A DNA stretch of 8,872 bases, taken from UMGS1474 sp050946775. GTDB taxonomy: Bacteria; Bacillota; Clostridia; Oscillospirales; Acutalibacteraceae. Of this stretch, positions 1 to 6,651 are shown piece after piece. A program made the position numbers and the translations under genes. Below the pieces are notes generated by a model. It ran no database searches. It was not told where the DNA came from and saw only the letters and a list, made by a program, of their open reading frames with translations. The stretch is taken from assembly GCA_050946775.1 (NCBI GenBank), contig JBMNVL010000079.1:1-8872 (forward strand), read 5' to 3'. Each line of letters begins with the position of its first letter. Within the stretch, counting starts at the first letter, position 1.

Positions 1-536
1 CCTTCTCCCAGTTCGACAGGGAATACAGCGCCGTAAAGGGCAACTGGCTCTACGACAGCACCCTGTACGCCGACTGGACACGGGCGGACGTCACCCCGAT
101 CAATCTCGACGGCGACCGGTCGGGCCTGTATCTGATCATGGAGATGACCTTCACCTCCACCGACGAGAGTCTCGACCTCACCAAATGCTGGGAGACCACC
201 ACCATCAAACTGCGTTCGGCCGATCTGCCCGCGAACATCGAGCACAACTACGGCTGGAAGCTGAAGCCCACCGATCCGGAGGTGACCGCGACGGCGACGC
301 CCGGCAGGTACAAGATCGCCATTCCGCTGACAAAGGCCAAGGACAACAGCACCGGCAATATGGACTGGGCCACCACCGAGCGGATCATCACCACCACAGA
401 GATCAGCAGCGTCGGCAATTATCGCGTGCGTGCCGGCGAATCCAAACTGGTGAAGACCATTTCCGGCACCCGCATCGTGGATACCAGCCTGACCAATCCC
501 AATCGCTTCGATCTGGCGGCCTGGATCGCCGAATAA
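1..536 (+). CDS. C-terminal end of a large secreted modular protein (5' truncated)
   Basis: The frame is open from the left edge (first full codon at 3) to the TAA at 534-536, giving 177 visible residues. All of them form one beta-rich module that matches, almost end to end, the last 168 residues of the GH3 protein encoded downstream (copy B there). Shared blocks include LYADW, TPINLDGDR, ATIKLRSAD or TTIKLRSAD, NYGW, YKIAIPLTKAKDNS, MDWATTERIITTT and SGTRIVD. By eye about two thirds of positions agree. The catalytic part lies outside the window, so the enzyme class cannot be stated; by analogy it is probably another extracellular polysaccharide-degrading protein. The conserved tryptophans and aromatics suggest, but do not prove, a carbohydrate-binding role. 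Relative to the GH3 copy it has a two-residue insertion after LRSADL and a five-residue insertion near the end (before FDLAAW). It is followed 20 nt later by a strong terminator, so it ends its own transcript. Confidence 0.85.
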   Translation, partial: FSQFDREYSAVKGNWLYDSTLYADWTRADVTPINLDGDRSGLYLIMEMTFTSTDESLDLTKCWETTTIKLRSADLPANIEHNYGWKLKPTDPEVTATATPGRYKIAIPLTKAKDNSTGNMDWATTERIITTTEISSVGNYRVRAGESKLVKTISGTRIVDTSLTNPNRFDLAAWIAE

Positions 537-556
537 GCGTTTTCTTCACGACAAAC

Positions 557-593
557 CCCGGCGTCGACCCTGTGGTCGGCGCCGGGATTTTTT
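557..593 (+). terminator. Rho-independent terminator of the upstream modular gene
   Basis: A 13-bp stem (557-569 with 574-586, one G-U wobble) closes a CTGT loop and is followed by ATTTTTT. It lies 20 nt after the TAA of the upstream gene. The stem is identical in sequence to the one that follows the GH3 gene at 5562-5591. Confidence 0.9.
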
Positions 594-757
594 GCAAACG
601 CCGGGTCGCTTTTTGGAAGAGATCTGCAATTTTTGATTGAAAATTTGTCAAAAGAGGAATCGAAATGACTGGTATTTTTACATAAAATATGTTATGCTGG
701 ACTTAGATCGTTGCGTACATTCCACAAACGACCGGATAAATCAAAGGAGGATGAAGT
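594..757 (+). promoter_or_regulatory. AT-rich leader and probable promoter region of the GH3 gene
   Basis: Base composition drops sharply between the terminator and the GH3 start, which is typical of a promoter region in a GC-rich genome. The best -10 candidates are TATGTT (688-693) and TATGCT (693-698). The matching -35 sites are weak: ATGACT at 665-670 gives a 17-nt spacer to TATGTT. A strong ribosome binding site, AAAGGAGG (743-750), stands 7 nt before the GH3 ATG at 758. This site selects 758 over the out-of-frame ATG at 751. I saw no clear catabolite-repression operator. The promoter call is tentative; the ribosome binding site is clear. Confidence 0.45.
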
Positions 758-3700
758 ATGAGCAAGATCGGCACACACGCGAAGCGACTGCTGGCGGTAA
801 CGCTGGCCGCGGTGCTGGTGCTGGGCGGGATCCAATGGCTCCGCCCGACGGGCTCCACGGCGGCTGCCGAGGACGAGCGTCTGTTTATGGACACGTCCTA
901 CAGCTTCGCTGAACGCGCCGCCGATCTGGTCAGCCGTTTGACCCTGGAGGAAAAAGCGGCGCAGATCGGCAACAACAACCCGTCCATCGGACGGCTGGGC
1001 GTTCCCAATTACGATTACTGGAAAGAGGGCCTGCACGGCGTCGCCAACATCAGCGAGACCCAGACGGCGACCTCCTTCCCGTATTCGGTGGCGCTGGCCT
1101 CGTCCTGGGATCCGGCGCTGGCCGAGGAAGTGGCGACCGCCATTTCCGACGAAGCGCGCGGCTACAACAACCAGGGCCTGCGCGGGCTGTCCTATTGGTC
1201 GCCCACCATCAACCTGGCCCGTGATCCCCGCTGGGGACGCAACCACGAATCCTACGGCGAAGACGTCACCCTGACGAGTATGTTCGCCACCGGCTTCGTC
1301 AACGGCTACATCGGCGCCAACGACGGCGTCGACGGGTATCGCAAGACCTTCGCCACCCTCAAGCACTACGCGGCGAACAACAGCGAATACAACCGCAACT
1401 TCGGCACCTCGGACGCCAACAACGTCTTCTTGCGGGAGTATTACACCCGTACCTTCGGCAACATCATCCAAAACACCGACATCCGTCAGGTGATGAGCTC
1501 CTACAACCGGGTCAACGGCGTGCCGGCCTCGGGCAGCACCTATCTGCTCGACACCCTGCTGCGCAAGACCTTCGGCTTCCGCGGCTACGTCACCTCCGAC
1601 TGCGGCGCCATCAAAAACATGGTGGAGGACCACAAGTGGGTGCCTGAAGGCGCGGATCACTCGGTTACCAACGAAGAGGCGGTTTACTACGGGCTGACCG
1701 CCGGATGCGATATGGACTGCGGCAGCGTTTATCCGCAAAACGCCCTGGGCGCGGTGCGCAGCGGCATTTTGTCGGAAGACGCCATCGACAAGGCGCTGGT
1801 GCGGATCTTTACCCAGCGGTTCACCACCGGTGAGTTCGATCCCAAGGAAATGGTGCCTTACCGTTCGGACGAATACTCTTACGCCAATCAGGTCTGCAAC
1901 GACGCCCACACCCAGCTGGCGGAGGATTCGGCGGCTCAGTCGATCGTCCTGCTGAAAAACGAGCCGGCGACCGGTGAGAGCGATCCCATCCTGCCGCTGG
2001 ATCCCGCGGAGTGTGAAAAGGTGGTCATGATCGGCGATCTGGCGACCCAGAACCTGCTGGGCGGCTATTCCGGCCGTCCCGCCAAGGAAAATATCTCCAC
2101 TCCCAAGCAGGGCGTGGAGGCCATCCTCGGTCACGAGGTGCAAACGGCGGTCAGCGAGGGCGTTTCCAACGACAAATACATCTGCAACTCCCGCAACTTC
2201 AAGCTGATCAAAGGGGACGAGGAGGTCATCCTTCCGCCCACCATGGCGACCGGCTTCAACGGCGGCATCCGTCTGGAAAACAACGCCAACCTCGGCTATA
2301 TCACCGCCAACAACTACTGCTATTATCCCCAGGTCGACATCCGGGGCGTCACCGGCGTCCAGCTGGAGACCTCCGGCGGCGGCGATACCCTGCAGGGCAC
2401 GGTGGAGATCCACATGGATTCGCCCGACGGCATGATCCTGGCCAAGATCCCCACCCAGCAGACCGGTGGCTGGGGCAACTACCAGTATTTCGCCAACGAA
2501 GGCCGGGTGGATCTGGGCGGATACGAGGTCAAGGACCTGTATCTGGTCTTCACCCCGTCCGTCGTGCTGGATAAGGAAGTTACCTTCAACGCGGAAAACA
2601 CCCGCAAGATCCAGGAAGCCGACGTGGTCATCGCCTGCATCGGCAACACCGGCGGCGATTCCTCGGAGGGCCACGACCGCTCCACCATCGCCATGCCCCG
2701 CAACCAGGACCTGCTGGTCAAAAAGCTGCTCGAGCTCAACCCCCGTACCGTCGTGCATATCCAGTCGGTCGGCGTGCTGGAGATCGGCAAGTTCAAAGAG
2801 GAAGCTCCGGCCATTCTGTGGACCTGCTTCAACGGCCAGGCGCAGGGCAAAGCCCTGGCGCGGGTGCTGTTCGGGCAGGATAACCCCACCGCCAAGCTGC
2901 CCTTTACCTGGTACGCCGACAACAAACAGCTGCCCACCATCGACGATTACAATCTGTACGATGAGAAATACGCCAACGGCGGCTGGACGTATATGTACTT
3001 CACCGGGGACGTGGATTATCCCTTCGGCTACGGCGCCAGCTACTCCACCTATACCTACAGCAATCTCAAGATCGACAAGACGGCCTACACTCCCAACGAC
3101 ACCCTGACCGCCACCGTCGACGTGACCAACACCAGCGCGGTGGACGGCCGCGAAGTGGTGCAGCTGTATGTTTCCAGCCCGCTGGCGGACGGCAAGGTGC
3201 GTCCCATCCAGCAGCTCAAGACCTTTGAAAAGGTCGACGTCGCGGCCGGACAGACCAAAACCGTCACCCTGACCCTGCCGCTGGAGAAAGTCTCCTTCTG
3301 GAGCGAGGCGGATCAGAAATTCATCTACGACGCCGGTCGGTACACCCTGCGGGTCGGCCCGTCCTCCGATATGGAGACGGCTCTGTCGACGACCTACACC
3401 ATGAGCGCCGATTATCAGCCCCGCCTGTCGGTGGTCACCGCGGATCCCGACAAGGTGGTGCTCAACGCCATGCGTCCCGACCAGGTGCTGACCACCGATC
3501 TGACCGCTACGCTGAGCGACGACAGCTTCTACGATCTGGACGACGGCGACGCGACTGTCACCTTTGCTTCCAGCAACGAAGCGGTTGCCACGGTGGATGC
3601 CGACGGCACGGTCCATCCGGTGGGCGCGGGTCTGGCGACCATCACCGCCACCGTCAAGCTGAACGGCGAGACCAAGACCGATTCCTTCCCTGTGGCGGTC

Positions 3701-5542
3701 AAGAACGAGCTGGCGATCGACGAGATCCTGGTGAACGGTGAGGCGCTGCCCAACTTCGCCAAGGCGACCACCACCTACTACTATCCGGTGGAGGGTGAGA
3801 CCGCGCCCACCGTCAGCGTGGCGGATCTGGGCAGTTTCATCCAAACCGAGATCACCCAGGCGACGGGTGTGCCCGGCACGGCGACCGTCAAGGTGACGGG
3901 CGGCGATCAGTCGGTCACCTACACCATCCATTTCCGCCCGATGAACACCGATTACGTCGTGGCGCGGTTCTCCGGCGCCGAGGGACGGTACACCGCCTCC
4001 AAGGGCACCCTGAGCTGCGACTGGATCAAGGAAGACGGCGGCCAGCCGGTGGATTTCATGACCCATCGCTACGAGGATCTCTACCTCAACCTGACCCTGA
4101 TCCTGCAAAACGATCAGGAAGGGCTGAAGGATGCCGATTGCTTCAAGAGCGGCTACATCCGCTTGCGTTCGGTCGATACGCCCAACGAGAACAACATCGG
4201 CTACGGCGTGGGCGAGCTCAACCTGCATTCGGGCGTTAACAACCTGCATATCCCGATCGCCCGGCTGACCCAGATCGCCAAAACCGGCAACATCGACTGG
4301 ACGCAGGTCGACCGGTTCCGTCTGTACATCGACAGCACCAACGGCTACGACGGGCCTTTCACCATGATCGTGCAGGACGTGATGGTGGTGGACGACCGCT
4401 ACAGCGGCACCCGTCAGCATCTGCAGGCGCTGATCGATCTGTCGATCAACGAAGAGGACTACACCCCGGCGTCCTACGCGGCCTACCAGGAGGCGGTCGC
4501 TGCGGCGCAGGCGCTGCTTGACGGCACCGGCGAGCCGGTGATGGCGGGCGACGTGGACGGCAGCGGAGACGTTACCGCGGCCGACGCGCTGATGGCGCTG
4601 CAGGCGGCGACCGGCAAGATCACCCTGACCGCCGACCAGCAAAAACGCGCCGACGTCGACGGCAACGAGGGTGTTACCGCGGCCGACGCGCTGATGATCC
4701 TGCAGGCGGCGACCGGTAAGATCGTCTTGCCGTCGGCCGGCGGCGAGGCCACCGACGAACAGATCGCGCAGGCGGTCGAGGATCTGATCGCGGCCCGCAA
4801 CGCGCTGGTGCGCGCGGTCGACAAGTCCGCCCTGCAGGCGGCGATCGACAACCCGGTCGACGAGAGCGTCTACACGGCCGACAGCGTGGCCCGCTACAAA
4901 GCGGCGGTTGCCGCGGCGCAGGCGGTGATGGATGATCCCGACGCCACCCAGGAAGAGGTGGACGCGGCTGTCCGCGATCTTGCCAACGCCCGCGGCCGGC
5001 TGAAGAAGCCCAACACCCAGCCGGTTCTGGGCACCTTCTCCCAGTTTGATAAGGAATATCTCGCCGGCGCCGGCAACTTCCTGTACGGCAACACCCTTTA
5101 CGCCGATTGGAAGAAAGCCGACTCCACCCCGATCAATCTGGACGGCGACCGCACCGGACTGTACCTGATCATGACCATGACCTTCAACGCGCCCGAGGGC
5201 ACCGATTTGAGCGCCTGCTGGGAAAGCGCGACCATCAAGCTGCGCTCGGCCGATCTCAACGGCGAGAACAACTACGGTTGGGTGGTGCGGCCAACCTCCG
5301 CGGAGGTGACCGACGCCGGATCGGGCGTCTATAAGATCGCCATCCCGCTGACCAAGGCGAAGGACAACTCCAAGGGCGACATGGATTGGGCGACCACCGA
5401 GCGGATCATCACCACCACCGTGATCAACGGGGTGGGCGACTACCGCACTCTGGCCGCGGAAAGCAGCCTGACCATGACCCTGTCGGGTACCCGGATCGTG
5501 GACAGCGCGCTGTTCGATCTCGACGGCTGGAAGGCCGGATAA
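758..5542 (+). CDS. Secreted modular GH3 beta-xylosidase/beta-glucosidase with internal dockerin
   Basis: This 1594-residue protein probably removes terminal sugars from plant oligosaccharides outside the cell. Residues 1-37 are a signal peptide (KR, a hydrophobic stretch, then TAAA). The GH3 N-terminal domain (about 45-330) has LHGVA (92-96), DPRWGR (156-161), KHY (202-204) and the probable nucleophile D281 in SDCGAI. These motifs resemble the beta-xylosidase/arabinofuranosidase branch, so xylosidase is favoured over glucosidase, but substrate is not proven. The GH3 C-terminal domain (about 385-760) has VLLKN, the acid/base candidate E637 in SEGHDR, and a CBM6-like insert at about 490-605. 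Next come a fibronectin-III-like domain (777-872), Big_2 (889-983), a cadherin-like sandwich (984-1062), unknown module A (1063-1215), a FIVAR domain split by a type I dockerin (1219-1354, dockerin 1264-1325), an intact FIVAR (1355-1417) and unknown module B (1423-1594). There is no sorting signal or membrane anchor. Attachment would be by dockerin-cohesin or by glycan binding. The dockerin is internal rather than terminal, which is unusual. Confidence 0.93.
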   Translation: MSKIGTHAKRLLAVTLAAVLVLGGIQWLRPTGSTAAAEDERLFMDTSYSFAERAADLVSRLTLEEKAAQIGNNNPSIGRLGVPNYDYWKEGLHGVANISETQTATSFPYSVALASSWDPALAEEVATAISDEARGYNNQGLRGLSYWSPTINLARDPRWGRNHESYGEDVTLTSMFATGFVNGYIGANDGVDGYRKTFATLKHYAANNSEYNRNFGTSDANNVFLREYYTRTFGNIIQNTDIRQVMSSYNRVNGVPASGSTYLLDTLLRKTFGFRGYVTSDCGAIKNMVEDHKWVPEGADHSVTNEEAVYYGLTAGCDMDCGSVYPQNALGAVRSGILSEDAIDKALVRIFTQRFTTGEFDPKEMVPYRSDEYSYANQVCNDAHTQLAEDSAAQSIVLLKNEPATGESDPILPLDPAECEKVVMIGDLATQNLLGGYSGRPAKENISTPKQGVEAILGHEVQTAVSEGVSNDKYICNSRNFKLIKGDEEVILPPTMATGFNGGIRLENNANLGYITANNYCYYPQVDIRGVTGVQLETSGGGDTLQGTVEIHMDSPDGMILAKIPTQQTGGWGNYQYFANEGRVDLGGYEVKDLYLVFTPSVVLDKEVTFNAENTRKIQEADVVIACIGNTGGDSSEGHDRSTIAMPRNQDLLVKKLLELNPRTVVHIQSVGVLEIGKFKEEAPAILWTCFNGQAQGKALARVLFGQDNPTAKLPFTWYADNKQLPTIDDYNLYDEKYANGGWTYMYFTGDVDYPFGYGASYSTYTYSNLKIDKTAYTPNDTLTATVDVTNTSAVDGREVVQLYVSSPLADGKVRPIQQLKTFEKVDVAAGQTKTVTLTLPLEKVSFWSEADQKFIYDAGRYTLRVGPSSDMETALSTTYTMSADYQPRLSVVTADPDKVVLNAMRPDQVLTTDLTATLSDDSFYDLDDGDATVTFASSNEAVATVDADGTVHPVGAGLATITATVKLNGETKTDSFPVAVKNELAIDEILVNGEALPNFAKATTTYYYPVEGETAPTVSVADLGSFIQTEITQATGVPGTATVKVTGGDQSVTYTIHFRPMNTDYVVARFSGAEGRYTASKGTLSCDWIKEDGGQPVDFMTHRYEDLYLNLTLILQNDQEGLKDADCFKSGYIRLRSVDTPNENNIGYGVGELNLHSGVNNLHIPIARLTQIAKTGNIDWTQVDRFRLYIDSTNGYDGPFTMIVQDVMVVDDRYSGTRQHLQALIDLSINEEDYTPASYAAYQEAVAAAQALLDGTGEPVMAGDVDGSGDVTAADALMALQAATGKITLTADQQKRADVDGNEGVTAADALMILQAATGKIVLPSAGGEATDEQIAQAVEDLIAARNALVRAVDKSALQAAIDNPVDESVYTADSVARYKAAVAAAQAVMDDPDATQEEVDAAVRDLANARGRLKKPNTQPVLGTFSQFDKEYLAGAGNFLYGNTLYADWKKADSTPINLDGDRTGLYLIMTMTFNAPEGTDLSACWESATIKLRSADLNGENNYGWVVRPTSAEVTDAGSGVYKIAIPLTKAKDNSKGDMDWATTERIITTTVINGVGDYRTLAAESSLTMTLSGTRIVDSALFDLDGWKAG
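4571..4723 (+). repeat. Direct repeat encoding the two dockerin calcium-binding segments
   Basis: Two 51-bp direct repeats (4571-4621 and 4673-4723) agree at 47 of 51 bases, with start points 102 bp apart. They encode VTAADALM-x-LQAATGKI twice, the helix of each dockerin half. The calcium loops precede and overlap them: D1265, D1267, S1269, D1271, D1276 in the first half and D1299, D1301, N1303, D1310 in the second. The positions usually tied to cohesin recognition (loop residues 10 and 11) are Ala-Ala in both halves. Near-identity at DNA level suggests recent duplication or gene conversion. Confidence 0.9.
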
Positions 5543-5561
5543 CCTCCCTGAAACCCCAAGC

Positions 5562-5602
5562 CCCGGCGTCGACCGCAAGGTCGGCGCCGGGTCACTTTTA
5601 TT
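5562..5602 (+). terminator. Rho-independent terminator of the GH3 gene
   Basis: A 13-bp stem (5562-5574 with 5579-5591, one G-U wobble) has a GCAA tetraloop and is followed by TCACTTTTATT. It begins 19 nt after the GH3 stop codon. The stem is base-for-base the same as in the terminator at 557-593; only the loop and tail differ. The U tract is weaker than in the upstream copy. Confidence 0.85.
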
Positions 5603-5670
5603 GCGTGACAGGCTGACGGCTCCGCATCCATTCAGGCAAGGGGAGGCGGGCGCACCCACCGGATGGCGTA

Positions 5671-5756
5671 AAAAGATCCTTCGCCGTAAACGGCTCAGGA
5701 TGACAACGGGATTTGCCGCGCTGTCATCCTGAGGGCGCAAGCCCGAAGGATCTTTT
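5671..5756. repeat. 86-bp compound palindrome, REP/MITE-like dispersed repeat
   Basis: The outer arms AAAAGATCCTTCG (5671-5683) and CGAAGGATCTTTT (5744-5756) are perfect inverted copies. The inner arms CTCAGGATGACA (5694-5705) and TGTCATCCTGAG (5722-5733) are also perfect. Each side has its own small hairpin between the arms: CCG-TAAA-CGG (5684-5693) on the left and GGGC-GCAA-GCCC (5733-5744, sharing its end bases with both right-hand arms) on the right. The single strand would therefore fold as a four-way cross. Arms containing GATCCTTCG and CTCAGGATGACA are familiar from dispersed intergenic repeats in many bacterial genomes (from memory, not searched). It lies between convergent genes and may also stop transcription from both sides, since T runs border both outer arms. 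Confidence 0.85.
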
Positions 5757-5789
5757 CATGCTTTGGCGGTCATGTCGCCGGGTCGTCGC

Positions 5790-6431
5790 TCATTTTCTCT
5801 GCTTATAATCCGCGGCGATCTCCTCGCACCAGCCGGCTTCCAGCGGACGGCTTGCCCGCACCCGGCTGACCGCCTTGCCCAGCGCCTCAAAGACGACGCC
5901 GGTGCCTTTTTTGTCGGCGTGGTAATTGACCGCCCGATCCTCCTTGATGCCAAACTGCGCCGCGGTGTGTACCGCGTCGATGTTGGCGCCGATGAACAAG
6001 AACTCCCAGCCCAACTCCTTTTTCTGCTCGATCCATTTTTTCACGGTGTCGGCGTCGTATTTGTGACTGGCGTTTTCCTGCCCGTCGGTGGTGATGACGA
6101 AGAGGGTGTTGGCGGGTACGTCGTCCGGCCGGGCGTATTTGTGGATGCTCTCGACGTGGCGGATGGCGTCGCCGATGGCGTCAATCAGGGCGGTGCATCC
6201 GCCCACGGTGTAGTCGGCGTCGGTCATGGCGGGCACCTGCTCGAGCGGCAGACGGTCGTGGACGGTGCGGCTGTCATTGTCAAACAGGACGGTGGTGACG
6301 AAGGCTTCGCCGTCTTCTTTTTTCTGCTTTTGCAGCATGGCGTTGAAGCCGCCGATGGTGTCGCTTTCCAGCCCGGCCATCGAACCGCTGCGGTCGAGGA
6401 TAAAGACGATCTCGGTCAGATTGTTTTTCAT
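5790..6431 (-). CDS. Cytoplasmic von Willebrand factor A (vWA) domain protein
   Basis: This 213-residue protein is a single vWA fold. The metal-ion-dependent adhesion site is complete: D13-x-S15-x-S17 in ILDRSGS, T80 in GGCTAL, and D116 in ITTDGQ. It should bind Mg2+ and a protein partner. There is no signal peptide or membrane segment, so it acts in the cytoplasm. The ATG at 6431 is preferred to an upstream ATG at 6488, because AGGAGGA (6439-6445) lies 7 nt before it, the vWA strand begins right there (NNLTEIVFILD), and the extra 19 residues would be encoded by the hairpin at 6457-6489. The last about 60 residues (GWEFLFIGANIDAV, then AGWCEEIAADYKQRK) complete the fold and end in a basic tail. 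It is probably functionally linked to the two - strand genes to its right. Compact vWA proteins of this kind occur in stress and conflict gene clusters, but no specific role can be assigned. Confidence 0.9.
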   Translation of the reverse strand: MKNNLTEIVFILDRSGSMAGLESDTIGGFNAMLQKQKKEDGEAFVTTVLFDNDSRTVHDRLPLEQVPAMTDADYTVGGCTALIDAIGDAIRHVESIHKYARPDDVPANTLFVITTDGQENASHKYDADTVKKWIEQKKELGWEFLFIGANIDAVHTAAQFGIKEDRAVNYHADKKGTGVVFEALGKAVSRVRASRPLEAGWCEEIAADYKQRK

Positions 6432-6438
6432 GGGGTTT

Positions 6439-6445
6439 TCCTCCT
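6439..6445 (-). promoter_or_regulatory. Ribosome binding site fixing the vWA start
   Basis: AGGAGGA on the - strand lies 7 nt before the ATG at 6431. It makes the longer start at 6488 unlikely, because that ATG has no comparable site. Confidence 0.85.
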
Positions 6446-6456
6446 GCAAATAAAAA

Positions 6457-6489
6457 TGTGATCGCGGGTCTTTCGACCCAGCGATCACA
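6457..6489 (-). terminator. Stable hairpin with T-rich tail upstream of the vWA gene
   Basis: TGTGATCGC plus GGGTC (6457-6470) pairs with GACCC plus GCGATCACA (6475-6489) around a TTTC loop, giving 14 base pairs with one bulged base (A6480). Read on the - strand it is followed by TTTTTATTT, so it looks like an intrinsic terminator. It sits between the unknown small gene and the vWA ribosome binding site, so it could be a terminator, an attenuator in the vWA leader, or an mRNA-stabilising structure. A TATACT (6489-6494, - strand) overlaps its edge and could be a -10 box, but no good -35 accompanies it. Confidence 0.65.
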
Positions 6490-6515
6490 GTATACTTAAC
6501 CTTCAGAATAGATTG

Positions 6516-6532
6516 GTCGCCTGCTGGGCGAC
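6516..6532. other. Short hairpin in the vWA upstream region
   Basis: GTCGCC (6516-6521) pairs with GGCGAC (6527-6532) around TGCTG. Pairing extends two more bases outward across one mismatch. It is one of four hairpins in 170 bp and has no clear terminator tail. Confidence 0.5.
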
Positions 6533-6557
6533 AAATGAGAGCGTTTCAGAAGGCGAT

Positions 6558-6582
6558 AAACGGCAGAAGCATTCTGCCGTTT
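6558..6582. other. Perfect 11-bp hairpin in the intergenic region
   Basis: AAACGGCAGAA (6558-6568) and TTCTGCCGTTT (6572-6582) are perfect inverted copies around a 3-base GCA centre. With A and T ends on both sides it could work as a weak two-way terminator, or as a processing or protein-binding site. Confidence 0.6.
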
Positions 6583-6585
6583 AAG

Positions 6586-6625
6586 CGATCCGAAGAGCCG
6601 CGTGTAACGCGCGCTTTTCGGATCG
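6586..6625. other. Long hairpin just downstream of the unknown small gene
   Basis: The outer arms CGATCCGAA (6586-6594) and TTCGGATCG (6617-6625) are perfect inverted copies. The inside also pairs: CGCG at 6599-6602 with 6608-6611, plus AGC/GCT across a bulged base. It starts 26 nt after the stop codon of the - strand small gene. It lacks a proper U tract in the - strand direction (CTTAAAC follows), so it is not a standard terminator. Confidence 0.6.
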
Positions 6626-6651
6626 GCCTGCCGGGCGACGTTTTTTCGGGG

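Noticed and set aside
637..912. A 91-codon + strand frame upstream of and overlapping the GH3 start.
   Set aside because: It overlaps the GH3 signal peptide in another frame, has no ribosome binding site, and lies in the promoter region.
4571..4723. The 51-bp direct repeats as a possible CRISPR or mobile-element signal.
   Set aside because: There are only two copies, in frame, and they encode the expected duplicated helices of a dockerin.
692..5740. A 1682-codon open frame on the - strand, antisense to the GH3 gene.
   Set aside because: Its translation is low-complexity (rich in Gly, Val, Asp, Arg, His) with no domain or signal. It mirrors the GC-rich third codon positions of the real gene, which has clear GH3 motifs, a ribosome binding site and a signal peptide.
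5763..6461. A 232-codon + strand frame opposite the vWA gene.
   Set aside because: The - strand frame has the complete vWA metal site and a ribosome binding site, and the + strand product shows no recognisable motif.
6432..6488. An N-terminal 19-residue extension of the vWA protein from the ATG at 6488.
   Set aside because: That ATG lies inside the terminator-like hairpin and has no ribosome binding site, while the ATG at 6431 has a strong one and begins the vWA fold.
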